Shown here: positions 26,845-34,903 of the stretch, piece after piece
How the letters are laid out: each line of letters starts with the position of its first letter
Position numbering within the stretch: position 1 is the first letter of the stretch
DNA from: an uncultured Clostridia bacterium
GTDB taxonomy: Bacteria > Bacillota > Clostridia > UMGS1883
DNA length: 64,000 bases
Reading direction: 5' to 3'
Assembly (NCBI GenBank): GCA_947629005.1
Contig: CANRCD010000003.1
Location: 61,057 to 125,056 of the forward strand
Made by a program: the position numbers and the translations under genes
Notes under the pieces: generated by a model
Seen by the model: the letters and a program-made list of their open reading frames with translations, nothing else
What the model was told of the DNA's origin: nothing
Database searches by the model: none

Positions 26845-29691
26845 TTATTCTGCAAGCTCTATTTTCCAAAGCTGGTCTCCCTCGGCGCCGGCCCGCTCCT
26901 GTGTCAGCTTCCCGTCCTTGGTAGTGAGGTACAGGCCCGAAAGCTCGGATTTCAGCATATACGCGCCGCTCGGCTGCTTTTCAAGGAACCACCGCTGATT
27001 TTCGCCGCCCGCCGTGCGGTAGACGATTATGCTCACGCCGGCGGCGGAATCGTGGTTCAGCACGTCCAGAGCGCGTTTTTCGGTCGAGTCTCCGACCTCA
27101 AAATCGGCGGAACTTTCGATGATGTACGCCCCACTGAGTGTCTGCCTGAGCGTCCACAGCCTTTGCGGGGCCTCGGCCCCGAAGGTCAGGGCCTCGCGCA
27201 TGGGCTTTTCGGGGTCGTAGCCCAAAGCGCCGCCCGCAGCCGTTATGCTGTATAGCGCGGGCGTGGCCTCCGCTGGCGCGGCCTCCTCCTCGGGCTCCGG
27301 CTCAGGGTAGGTCAGCCCGACGGGCCTTTGCGGCGGATTTACCCCACCTGCCTCGGCCACCATTATCCAGCTCACCAGCGGGTCGAGGTGGGGGTCGGCG
27401 GCCAAAGCGTTGCGCCTTACGGAAACGGTTATCTCCCCCGTGGGGGCCGGCAACCCCGTGCTGGCGACGGTAACGCGCCCGTCGGCCGGCACAATGCCCT
27501 CCTCCGCGAGGAAGCCCTGAACGTAAACGTCCTCACGGCGGGCCTTTTCGCCCCAAGGGTCGTAAAGGCCGATAAACACGTCGTAGCTGCCGCCCGACTC
27601 CACGGCGAATTTGTAGCTCACTCCCTCGCCTATGCCGCCGCCGTAGTCGTAGCGCACCGAGGAATACATATTCGCGTCATTCCGCGCTCCGGCGGCGTTA
27701 TCGGCGATATAGCCCCAGCTTTTGCCGGTTTTTTCGTCCGGGCCGAAGCTTTGGTCCGGGACGCTGTTATCGAGAGCTGCGACGCCCGAGATAACGTCAA
27801 ATTCGGTGGTGTCGGACGCACCGCAGTCAGCAAAATAAATGAGGTTAGCGGGGGTGTTGTAAACCTCGGCGGTGACAGGTGCGTCGGCAAAGAGAAGGCC
27901 TTTCGGTTCCGTATCCCCACGGAATTTGCCCTCCACGTAGTAATGACCGGGAAGGCCCATTCCGCTTCCCTCATTCCAGTCGGCAGGGCCGGTGAGATCA
28001 TAGCCCTCACCGGTGATCTTGATAAGTTCGGGCAGCTCCACCTCCTCGCCGTAGGTTGCGAATACTGTTTCAGGCTCAATTATTTTAGCGCCCAAATCGT
28101 CGAGCGTCCACTCGTCGAACCAGTCTATCCTTATGCTGCCGTCGTCCCTTATCTGCACAGGCAGCCAGATAAAGCCGCTTTCATCGTGATGTGAGGGCCG
28201 CCAAGTATCGGCGATGAAGATAAAGTGTCCCTTTTCGGCGTCAACGGGCAGTACAAAGGCGCTCTGGCCGCCGAAGGTCAGCTCCGCGCCCTCGCCGCGC
28301 ATGGGGCTGCCGTGGCGCGTCCACGGGCCAAGCGGGCTCGGGGCCGTGGCGTAGTCTGCGGCGTTGGGATCCCAGCCGGTACAACCGCTGGTTATCATGT
28401 AGTAAGTGTCTTTGAACCTGAACAGGGCCGGAGCCTCGCGCCAGCCGCCCGATATGCAGTAGACGGCCTCGCCCTCGCAGCTCAGATAGTCCTCCGAAAG
28501 GCGGCAGACCGCCAGAGAGGAGTTCTCGTCGGTGGAAAAATATATGTAGGCCGCGCCGTCGTCGTCCTTGAACACCGTCATATCGCGCGACATTTTGTCG
28601 CCGGGGCGGGAGCTCTCAAGGTAGGTGAAGGGGCCGACGGGGCTGTCGGCCACGGCCACGCCCGCGCGGCTGTAGCCGTACCAGCCGTTGTCAATGTGCA
28701 TCCACATAACGTACTTGCCGGTTTTGTCGTTATAGATGACCTTTGGCCGCTCGATGACCTCGCCGACGCGAATGTCGGATTCTGGGTATTCGAGGGGAGC
28801 CTCGTCGTCGTTTTCAATCATTTCGAGGGCCAAGCCCTCGTACGTCCAGTTATAAAGATCGGCGGAGGAATAGCAGGCCACGCCTATGCGCCAGCCCCAG
28901 TCGGCATATTTTTGCAGGTTGGCAGGCACAACGCTTGCGCCGCGCGCCTCGCCGTACCAGTAGTATTTTTTGGTTTTTTCATCCCACAGCACGCCGCCGC
29001 CGTGGGCCTGCACAAGGCCGCCGTTATTGTCGTAAAGCGGCGTTCCCGTGAGGAAGCTGTGCCTTTCGGGGAGCATGGCCCCGTAGGCCAGCGCCGTCAG
29101 CTCGGCAGCGCGCTCCCTGTCCTCCTCCGAGCCGTTTATAAAACGGTTCACGGCGTCATCGTAATATTCGCGGGCCTTCGCGCCCAGGCCTTCGTTTTCG
29201 GCCTCAAAGGCGTCTATGTTTTCGCGCACGTAATTCAGCATGGCCGTGGTTTTTTCGTCGCCGGCCCTGAGTGGCAGCGAGGCCGCGAGGGCAGCCGCCT
29301 CGGTGAGCAGAGCGTCCGCATCTGCGTCCGAAAGCACAGGCTTTGCGGCCGTTTCGGCGAAGAGGGGGCCCTCCGGCAGGGCGGCGAGATTATGCTCCAA
29401 GGCCTTAGCCGCCATAGCGGCGGCCTCCGCGCCCGTCACCGCGCTTTGCGGGCGGAAGGCCCCGCCCTCGATTATTCCGGCGGCAAGAGCGCCCTCGGCC
29501 ATATCGGCAAAGGCGTCGGCGGAGGAAACGTCGGAAAAGCTGCCGGCGTATATGCGCTCCCTTATGTCCGTCTCGGCGAAGAGCCTCGCAAGAAATTCGG
29601 CCCGTGTTAGCTCCGCCTCGGAGGCGAAGGCCCCGAGTGGCAGCAGCGCAGCCGCCAGAAGCAGGCAGATAAATTTTGCGGTCTTTTTCAT
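26845..29691 (-). CDS. Secreted SLH-anchored GH43-like glycoside hydrolase with ricin-type lectin domain
   Basis: 948 residues. A signal peptide (1-24) is followed by an SLH-like region (about 28-100; TRAEFLARLF, GSFSDVSSADAFADM, GAFRPQSAVTGAEA) for cell wall attachment. A five-bladed GH43-type domain (about 205-510) opens with GGLVQAHGGGVLWDE and YYWYGEARG and continues with VIERPKVIYNDKTGKYVMW. It is closest from memory to the exo-beta-1,3-galactanase subfamily, where the usual base Asp is absent. An Ig-like domain, a malectin/CBM35-like domain (about 605-780) and a C-terminal ricin B-like CBM13 (about 815-948, QRLWTL, NQRWFLE, DQLWKIELAE) follow. RBS GAGGGAT. It fits arabinogalactan or mucin-type galactan breakdown. 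Confidence 0.82.
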   Translation of the reverse strand: MKKTAKFICLLLAAALLPLGAFASEAELTRAEFLARLFAETDIRERIYAGSFSDVSSADAFADMAEGALAAGIIEGGAFRPQSAVTGAEAAAMAAKALEHNLAALPEGPLFAETAAKPVLSDADADALLTEAAALAASLPLRAGDEKTTAMLNYVRENIDAFEAENEGLGAKAREYYDDAVNRFINGSEEDRERAAELTALAYGAMLPERHSFLTGTPLYDNNGGLVQAHGGGVLWDEKTKKYYWYGEARGASVVPANLQKYADWGWRIGVACYSSADLYNWTYEGLALEMIENDDEAPLEYPESDIRVGEVIERPKVIYNDKTGKYVMWMHIDNGWYGYSRAGVAVADSPVGPFTYLESSRPGDKMSRDMTVFKDDDGAAYIYFSTDENSSLAVCRLSEDYLSCEGEAVYCISGGWREAPALFRFKDTYYMITSGCTGWDPNAADYATAPSPLGPWTRHGSPMRGEGAELTFGGQSAFVLPVDAEKGHFIFIADTWRPSHHDESGFIWLPVQIRDDGSIRIDWFDEWTLDDLGAKIIEPETVFATYGEEVELPELIKITGEGYDLTGPADWNEGSGMGLPGHYYVEGKFRGDTEPKGLLFADAPVTAEVYNTPANLIYFADCGASDTTEFDVISGVAALDNSVPDQSFGPDEKTGKSWGYIADNAAGARNDANMYSSVRYDYGGGIGEGVSYKFAVESGGSYDVFIGLYDPWGEKARREDVYVQGFLAEEGIVPADGRVTVASTGLPAPTGEITVSVRRNALAADPHLDPLVSWIMVAEAGGVNPPQRPVGLTYPEPEPEEEAAPAEATPALYSITAAGGALGYDPEKPMREALTFGAEAPQRLWTLRQTLSGAYIIESSADFEVGDSTEKRALDVLNHDSAAGVSIIVYRTAGGENQRWFLEKQPSGAYMLKSELSGLYLTTKDGKLTQERAGAEGDQLWKIELAE

Positions 29692-29882
29692 TTTTATCCC
29701 TCTTTTCGAGTTATATATATCTGAGTTTTATATAAGTTTACCACAGTTTTATTGCTTTTTCAATATAGAAAAGTGACTTAATAGGGAAAAAAGTTACGGC
29801 TTTCATTCAATTTTATGAGCGCGGCGCAAAATTCACCCCTTGAGCTTTGGCGGCGTAATATGTAGCAAAGGGGGTAATCGGC

Positions 29883-30050
29883 ATGGGCAGGCGACCGGGG
29901 CCGCCCCGGCGCGGGTGCAGCCCGATGGGAATAGGTATGTTGGCCTTCGTTCTGGGCATATTTACGGCGATGATTTTGCCCGTCACGCTGCTCGCCGTGA
30001 TAGAGGGCGGAATGATAATTGTACTGGGAGTCTTTTATCTGAGGAGGTGA
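29883..30050 (+). CDS. Small hydrophobic protein upstream of spoVM
   Basis: A 55-residue protein: basic, proline-rich start (MGRRPGPPRRGCSP), then two short hydrophobic stretches (MLAFVLGIFTAMILPVTLLA and GGMIIVLGVFYL) forming a hairpin-like membrane anchor. RBS AAAGGGGG precedes the ATG. Its end (GAGGAGGTGA) supplies the RBS of spoVM five bases downstream, so the two are coupled. I do not recognise a named family; a sporulation role is inferred from the neighbour. Confidence 0.7.
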   Translation: MGRRPGPPRRGCSPMGIGMLAFVLGIFTAMILPVTLLAVIEGGMIIVLGVFYLRR

Positions 30051-30055
30051 GGCTC

Positions 30056-30130
30056 ATGAAAATCTTTGTTGTCAGGCTTCCCAAAATACTTAACGCGGCG
30101 GCGAGAATGCTGCTTCGCGTAAAGAATTAG
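30056..30130 (+). CDS. spoVM: Stage V sporulation protein M (SpoVM) micro-ORF
   Basis: 24 residues: MKIFVVRLPKILNAAARMLL, then RVKN. Aligned without gaps to Bacillus SpoVM (which begins MKFYTIKLPKFLGGIVRAML), Met1, Lys2, Leu8, Pro9, Lys10 and Leu12 are identical and the amphipathic helix pattern is kept. Pro9 is needed in B. subtilis. SpoVM lies on the convex forespore membrane, anchors SpoIVA and starts spore coat assembly. RBS GAGGAGG. The stop lies inside the terminator stem. It is shorter than usual gene-calling cut-offs. Confidence 0.85.
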   Translation: MKIFVVRLPKILNAAARMLLRVKN

Positions 30131-30176
30131 CGTAAAGAAAAAGGGGGCGAATGTCCCTTTTTTCTTTACGCTAATT
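30125..30176 (+). terminator. Terminator of the spoVM pair
   Basis: AATTAGCGTAAAGAAAAAGG (then G) pairs with a nearly perfect complement ending GCTAATT; about 21 base pairs with one extra T, containing a T-run. The spoVM stop codon lies in the left arm. Confidence 0.85.
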
Positions 30177-30332
30177 AAGGCAATACCACACAGAGATTGC
30201 GTCCGTATTGCGCGGCAGATTTTTTGACGGAATACAGTCGTATTTCAAGGAGTTTTCGTAAGAAACGGCGGAAAAGATGCGAGCAAGATGTGTGCAAGCC
30301 CCTTGGCAGTCTTTGTGCGGTATTGCCCTAAA
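30175..30332. mobile_element. MITE-like element of about 158 bp
   Basis: Ends are imperfect inverted repeats of about 25 bases: left TTAAGGCAATACCACACAGA, right (reverse complement) TTAGGGCAATACCGCACAAA. No coding content. The left end joins the spoVM terminator and the right end carries the TAG stop codon of the antiporter gene (30328-30330). Confidence 0.75.
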
Positions 30333-31290
30333 TAACCGCGTAATTCCGCATGATTATATACGCCAGATATCCGGCGTAGGCAAGCGTCATGACCGCTCCG
30401 GAGCCGCGGCCGAGGCTTTTGTTTTTTAAAATGGGCACGGCTATAAAGACAATCGCCGCGAGCAGCAGCGCCGTGTCAATAACTATGTCGGGGCTGACGG
30501 CTATGGGGCGAATAGCTGTGGAAAGACCTAACACGAAGCCCATGTTGAAAATGTTCGAGCCAACCACGTTGCCGACGGAGATATCGTTTTCGCCTTTTCT
30601 TGCCGCCACCACGCTGGTCACAAGCTCAGGCAGCGAGGTGCCCACCGAAACAATAGTAAGCCCCACAAGGGCCTCGCTCATGCCGAGTGAGACGGCTATA
30701 GCGGAGGCGTTATCCACAACAAGGTCGCCGCCAATGATGATCCCCGCCGCGCCGAGAACGATAGACAGCAGGCATTTAAGCGTGCTCATGGTGGCCTCGG
30801 AAGCGGCCCCGTCGGTTTCCGCGCGGGAGCTGAGCGCCCCACGGACGGTGTAAACGAGGAATATGGCGAAGAACAGTATAAGCACAAGGCCGTCGCCGTG
30901 CGACATACGGCTTTCGCCTCCGTCCATGAACAGACAGAGCATGGCGAGCGTCATGGCCGCCATGAAGGGGTAGTCCTTTTTGACGATACTGTCCGAAACG
31001 GGCAGTTTGATAAACAGGGCCGAAAGACCGGCCACCATCAGCAGGTTAAAGATGTTCGAGCCCACCACGTTGCCGGCGGCAATGTCGTTTTTGCCGGCAA
31101 GAGCCGCCGAAACACTGACGGCCAGCTCGGGCAGCGAGGTGCCGAACGCCACTATCGTGAGCCCCACTATGACCGGCGGTATCCTGAGCCTGCGCGAAAC
31201 CTCCGAAGCTCCGTCCACAAAGGCGTCGGCCCCCTTTATCAGCAGAACAAAGCCCACCGCTAAAAGTACAATATTTATAAAAAGCTGCAT
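30328..31290 (-). CDS. CaCA family cation/Na+ antiporter under Mn2+ riboswitch
   Basis: 320 residues, ten or so membrane helices in two homologous halves. Each half has the alpha-repeat pair: AFGTSLPELAVS with GNVVGSNIFN, and SVGTSLPELVTS with GNVVGSNIFN. Such YrbG-type exchangers move Ca2+ or other divalent cations against Na+. The Mn2+ riboswitch ahead of it points to Mn2+ export or to a divalent-cation stress response. ATG 31290 follows GGGAGG. The TAG stop is donated by the adjacent MITE. Confidence 0.93.
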   Translation of the reverse strand: MQLFINIVLLAVGFVLLIKGADAFVDGASEVSRRLRIPPVIVGLTIVAFGTSLPELAVSVSAALAGKNDIAAGNVVGSNIFNLLMVAGLSALFIKLPVSDSIVKKDYPFMAAMTLAMLCLFMDGGESRMSHGDGLVLILFFAIFLVYTVRGALSSRAETDGAASEATMSTLKCLLSIVLGAAGIIIGGDLVVDNASAIAVSLGMSEALVGLTIVSVGTSLPELVTSVVAARKGENDISVGNVVGSNIFNMGFVLGLSTAIRPIAVSPDIVIDTALLLAAIVFIAVPILKNKSLGRGSGAVMTLAYAGYLAYIIMRNYAVI

Positions 31291-31318
31291 TACCGTTTTC
31301 CTCCCTTGGGGAGCCGTT

Positions 31319-31387
31319 AAAAATACGAGACTTTTATTGCAATATATTCGCCGACGCACGGAAAATATACTGCAATAAAAGTCTCGT
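31319..31387 (-). terminator. Riboswitch expression platform: intrinsic terminator
   Basis: ACGAGACTTTTATTGCA (17 bases, 31325-31341) is perfectly complementary to TGCAATAAAAGTCTCGT (31371-31387), and on the minus strand an ATTTTT run follows. It lies between the aptamer and the antiporter RBS, so ligand binding should prevent this stem. Confidence 0.85.
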
Positions 31388-31393
31388 TTCTTA

Positions 31394-31515
31394 GGTATTA
31401 AAGAGCCGAACCACGCACGGACTTCAACTCCTCAACGCCTAATGAACGCTCCGGACCCGAGGGCCGTACTGACGAAGCGTTCAACGCATGGCGCAAACTA
31501 CTCCCCTTTATTACT
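31394..31515 (-). promoter_or_regulatory. yybP-ykoY (Mn2+) riboswitch aptamer
   Basis: On the minus strand the leader opens with AAAGGGGAGTAG, the hallmark of the yybP-ykoY class. It continues with CGTCAGTACGG (conserved metal-binding loop) and closes with GTGGTTCGGCTCTTTAAT, the counterpart of the class's 3' GCGAGGCCUUU-type segment. Gene context (cation antiporter) agrees. Confidence 0.85.
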
Positions 31516-31522
31516 TGGCTTT

Positions 31523-31551
31523 ATTATAACCGATTTTTCAGCCGATGTCAA
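31523..31551 (-). promoter_or_regulatory. Consensus promoter of the antiporter gene
   Basis: TTGACA (31546-31551), 17-base spacer, TATAAT (31523-31528): both boxes perfect. The -35 box overlaps the last codon and stop of folC. Confidence 0.93.
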
Positions 31552-32792
31552 TAGGTATTAGTAAAATTTTTCAGCGCGGCGGGCAAATCGCCATAAAGGT
31601 AGAGCGAGCCGCAGATAACGGTCAGCCTCCCCTTTTCGGCCATTTTGAGCGCGGCGGCAAGGTTTTCGGCTCGCTCGCCCGCGATACCGTGCTCCCGCGC
31701 GAGGGCGCAAAGCTCCTCCGCCCCCATAGAGCGGGGGTTGTTTTCCACGCGGGTGAAGATGAATTTCGTATCGTGGCCGTTCAGCAGCTTCAGCGACGCG
31801 GCGGCGTCCTTGTCTCTCATGCAGGCAAAAATAACGGTGCGCCCCCGCTCGGGAAAATACCTGTCGAGCGCCCTGACGAGCGCAGCGACGCCGTTGGGAT
31901 TATGCGCGCCGTCAAAAATCAGATTTTCGGCCACAAGCTCCAACCGCCCCCTGTGGCGGGCCGATGCCAGACCGCGGCTAATACAGTCCCTGCTCATGCC
32001 GAGGCGCAGCGCCGTTTCGGCGGCGAGGGCCGCGTTCTCTATCTGGTGCGGTCCGCCGAGGGCGCACTTAAGCTCCATGCCCTTGTATGAAAATTTCTCG
32101 CAAATCCCCTCGTGGCCGAGGCTTTCCGGAGCGGCAACGAGGGTGAGGCTGTTATCCGCGAGAGCGGCCTTCTTCTCCATCACGGCGTTTACCTCAGGTT
32201 CCTGAAGCAGAGCCACGGTTCTGCCGCCCCGCTTCATTATGCCGCATTTGGCGGCGGCCACCTCGGCGAGGGTAGAGCCAAGATATTCGCAGTGGTCAAG
32301 CGCGATACGGGTTATGACGGAAACCTCGCTTTTTTCGATGACGTTCGTAGCGTCGAACTCTCCGCCGAGGCCCACCTCCAGTATGACGATATCGCAGGAC
32401 CTGCTCCTGAAGTACTCCATGGCGGCGGCGGTCCACACCTCGAACTGTGTGGGGCCTTTGCCCGTCAGGCGCTCCACCTCGCCGCAGAAGCCGCCTACCC
32501 GTTCGAGCAGGGGTTCGAGCTCGCTGTCGGGGATATCCTCGCCGCAAACGGAAATCCGCTCGTTCACTCGTATAAGGTTCGGAGAGGTGTAGCGTCCCAC
32601 CCTGAGCCCCGCCGCCGTGAAAATCGCGTCGAGCATGGCGCAGACCGAGCCCTTGCCGTTGGTGCCGGCAACATGGACGAACCTCAGTTCCCGCTGGGGG
32701 TCGCCCATGAGGCCGAGCAGCGCGGCAATGCGCCCGAGGCCGAGGTCTATAACCGTCTGAAAGCTGTTGGCGTACTTAACGAAGTCGCTCAT
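31548..32792 (-). CDS. folC: Folylpolyglutamate synthase / dihydrofolate synthase
   Basis: 414 residues of the Mur-ligase superfamily. HVAGTNGKGSVCAML (P-loop, about 40), EVGLGGEFDATNV and FDGAHNPNGVAALV are FolC signatures. It adds glutamate to folates so that they stay in the cell. It follows the folate transporter gene by 18 bases, so import and retention are co-expressed under the THF riboswitch. Confidence 0.95.
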   Translation of the reverse strand: MSDFVKYANSFQTVIDLGLGRIAALLGLMGDPQRELRFVHVAGTNGKGSVCAMLDAIFTAAGLRVGRYTSPNLIRVNERISVCGEDIPDSELEPLLERVGGFCGEVERLTGKGPTQFEVWTAAAMEYFRSRSCDIVILEVGLGGEFDATNVIEKSEVSVITRIALDHCEYLGSTLAEVAAAKCGIMKRGGRTVALLQEPEVNAVMEKKAALADNSLTLVAAPESLGHEGICEKFSYKGMELKCALGGPHQIENAALAAETALRLGMSRDCISRGLASARHRGRLELVAENLIFDGAHNPNGVAALVRALDRYFPERGRTVIFACMRDKDAAASLKLLNGHDTKFIFTRVENNPRSMGAEELCALAREHGIAGERAENLAAALKMAEKGRLTVICGSLYLYGDLPAALKNFTNTY

Positions 32793-32810
32793 TTTATTCG
32801 CCTCTTATTT

Positions 32811-33320
32811 TTAATATCTGTCCATATATTTGCCGAGGTATCTGTCCATCAGCCAGACGCCAGCCGTGCGCACCGGAAACATCACTGCGGCCTGCGCTAG
32901 CCTCTCGGCGAGGATGGCCCACGCGCCCTTACCCATCAGCGCAGAAAGCGCAAACGGCATGGCGATAAGGTCCACAGCCGCCGTTACCGTCAGCATACAG
33001 AGGGCCGCGCGCCCGAGGTTCACCCGTTTTTTGTAAAAGAACAGGCCCATGATAAATCCGAAAAGGAGCTTGCAGCCTGTTATCGGCAAATATGGAGCCT
33101 GCCCCGTCATAGGCGTGCCGATGAGGTCGGCGGCGGCATAGGCCGCGCCGCTCCAGAGAGGGCCGAACATCCGGCCTATGGCCGCAATGGGCAGAAAGCC
33201 AAGGTCGTAGCGCGTCGTGCCTATCTGGGGCCAGCCCAAAAGGCGCAGAACAACGCTGAGCGCGGTCAGCACGCCCGTGAGGACGACCGTGCGGAGGGGA
33301 AATTTCTGTTTTTTCTGCAT
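32811..33320 (-). CDS. folT: Folate ECF transporter S component
   Basis: About 169 residues with six hydrophobic helices: LRTVVLTGVLTALSVVLRLL, then TTRYDLGFLPIAAIGRMFGPLWSG-type loops and LFGFIMGLFFYKKR. This is the substrate-binding subunit of an energy-coupling factor transporter; the shared energising module is not in this window. ATG 33320 is chosen: the longer frame running upstream to 33596 would read through the riboswitch. The RBS AAAGGA lies inside the leader stem. Confidence 0.92.
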   Translation of the reverse strand: MQKKQKFPLRTVVLTGVLTALSVVLRLLGWPQIGTTRYDLGFLPIAAIGRMFGPLWSGAAYAAADLIGTPMTGQAPYLPITGCKLLFGFIMGLFFYKKRVNLGRAALCMLTVTAAVDLIAMPFALSALMGKGAWAILAERLAQAAVMFPVRTAGVWLMDRYLGKYMDRY

Positions 33321-33324
33321 AAAA

Positions 33325-33366
33325 ACACTATCCTTTCTGTAATTATTACTACAAAAAGGATAGTGT
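33325..33366 (-). promoter_or_regulatory. folT leader switch stem sequestering the RBS
   Basis: ACACTATCCTTT and AAAGGATAGTGT form a perfect 12-base stem. On the minus strand the 3' arm holds the folT RBS (AAAGGA) and is followed by TTTTT, so it can act as a terminator or hide the RBS. Confidence 0.8.
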
Positions 33367-33418
33367 CGCCAGCGGCCAAAGTCGCGTTCCCCGTCGGGGC
33401 GGGAGTAATATTCTTCTC

Positions 33419-33512
33419 GTAGCAACGGAATGCGGGCCCCGCACCGCGAGCCAAGCTCTTCGTAGGGAGGACAACTTCCCGTCCCTCCCTCACTTAACGC
33501 ACAGGGTCCTAC
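33419..33512 (-). promoter_or_regulatory. THF riboswitch aptamer
   Basis: On the minus strand the leader contains GTGCGTTAAGTG, matching the invariant GCGUUAAGUG of the THF class. A stem GGGAGGGAC/GTCCTCCC, then TACGAAGAGC-TTG-GCTC and CGCGGTG follow, again invariant in this class. GTAG/CTAC closes the outer stem. It lies directly upstream of folT. Confidence 0.9.
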
Positions 33513-33524
33513 TTTGCAAGAAAG

Positions 33525-33553
33525 ATAATACCATAATAAGGCCGCTTTGTCAA
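33525..33553 (-). promoter_or_regulatory. Promoter of folT-folC
   Basis: TTGACA (33548-33553), 17-base spacer, TATTAT (33525-33530), the -35 overlapping the stop of the aroE-aroK gene. Confidence 0.85.
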
Positions 33554-34881
33554 TACATTTCGGCGATTTTGTCAATAATTGCGGCGGCGGTCTCACGCGG
33601 GAGGGTATGGGTGGCGTCCACGGTGAGGTCGCAGTTTTGATAATACGGCTCGCGGGCGGCCATCAGCTCCGCCACCTGCTCGGGAGTTTTGTCCCGCAAA
33701 AGGGGGCGGCTCCTGTCGCCGGCGGTGTTGCGCAGCACCTTGCCGACGTCCGTCTTTATCCGCACCACGCGGCAGCCTTTGCGCAGCGAATCTATGTTTT
33801 CGCGGCGCAAAACCGCGCCTCCGCCCAGCGCTATCACCGCGCCGGATTTTTCGGAAAGCTCGGCTATGGAGCGGCTTTCGAGGTCGCGGAAGCCCTCCTC
33901 GCCCACTTTCTCAAAAATCTCGGGTATGGACATTCCGGCTTTTTTCACTATATAATCGTCGCAGTCGATGAACTCCGCCGCGCACATCTGGGCCAGTTCG
34001 CGGCCTACGGCGCTCTTGCCGCAGCCCATAAAGCCCGTCAGCGCAATGGAACGCTTCATTTCCATGCGGCGAAACAGCTCCTCCACAGTCTCCTTGTCGG
34101 GAGCAATGCCGGTGAAAAGCTCGAAGGCCAGCGCGGCCTGATATATCAGCATACCGATTCCGCCAACAGTCCTGAGTCCGGCCTTCCGCGCGCCTTTAAG
34201 GAACACGGTCTCGCGCGGGCAGTAAACGATGTCGCAGACCACGCAGTCCCCCGAGAGGCAGCCGTAGTTAGAGAAGGGTGTTTCGCTGCTTTTCATTCCG
34301 ACCGAGGTAGCGTTCACCAAAAGCTCCGCTCCGTCGGCGTTTGACGCGGCTCTGACCCTGCCCGGGAAGCGGGCGCAAAGCTCCGAGGCAAGCCGCTCGG
34401 CCCGCTCGCGCGTGCGATTGATTATCCTGAGCTCCGCCGCGCCGTTTTGCAGCAGCCCCACTGCCACGGCGCGGGCGGCCCCTCCCGCTCCCAGCAGCGC
34501 GGCCCTTTTACCCGCGACGCTCACGCCCTCGCGGCGCAGACAGGCGATAAAGCCCGGCGCGTCGGTATTGTAGCCCCAAAGGCGGCCATTGTCATTCACC
34601 ACTGCGTTTACCGCGCCGATGCCCGCGGCGTAAGCGTCAAGCCTGTCGCATAGGCGAAAGGCGTCCTCCTTGTGGGGGACGGTCACGTTCAGCCCACGTA
34701 TGCCGAGGGCGCGCATACCGTCCAGTGCCTGCGGCATGGCCCCCGGCTGAACCGGATACGCGGAGTAGAAATAGTTCAGACCCAGAGCGTCGATAAGGCG
34801 ATTGTGCAGCTCGGGCGATATTGAGTGGGACACCGGCCAGCCGACAACGCCCAGCGGCACGGTTTTGGCGTTTATGTTCAT
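33550..34881 (-). CDS. Bifunctional shikimate dehydrogenase / shikimate kinase
   Basis: 443 residues. The AroE part (1-270) has GWPVSHSISP (shikimate binding), NVTVPHKED with the catalytic Lys, GYNTDAPGF and the NADP loop LLGAGGAARAV. After a short linker the AroK part (about 275-443) starts with IALTGFMGCGKSAVG (P-loop) and has IDCDDYIV and ALGGGAVLR. It covers two successive chorismate-pathway steps. AroE and AroK are usually separate proteins. RBS AAAGGAG at ATG 34881. Confidence 0.95.
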   Translation of the reverse strand: MNINAKTVPLGVVGWPVSHSISPELHNRLIDALGLNYFYSAYPVQPGAMPQALDGMRALGIRGLNVTVPHKEDAFRLCDRLDAYAAGIGAVNAVVNDNGRLWGYNTDAPGFIACLRREGVSVAGKRAALLGAGGAARAVAVGLLQNGAAELRIINRTRERAERLASELCARFPGRVRAASNADGAELLVNATSVGMKSSETPFSNYGCLSGDCVVCDIVYCPRETVFLKGARKAGLRTVGGIGMLIYQAALAFELFTGIAPDKETVEELFRRMEMKRSIALTGFMGCGKSAVGRELAQMCAAEFIDCDDYIVKKAGMSIPEIFEKVGEEGFRDLESRSIAELSEKSGAVIALGGGAVLRRENIDSLRKGCRVVRIKTDVGKVLRNTAGDRSRPLLRDKTPEQVAELMAAREPYYQNCDLTVDATHTLPRETAAAIIDKIAEMY

Positions 34882-34903
34882 GGAAGGCTCCTTTCGGCCC
34901 GGG

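Noticed and set aside
28225..29610. 461-codon plus-strand open frame
   Set aside because: Antisense of the GH43-like secreted protein.
29840..30130. 96-codon plus-strand frame covering the spoVM area
   Set aside because: It shares its end with spoVM but reads the upstream small protein out of frame; the two short genes each have a good RBS.
33321..33596. N-terminal extension of folT up to 33596
   Set aside because: It would translate the THF aptamer and the terminator stem; ATG 33320 has the proper RBS and matches the start of FolT proteins.
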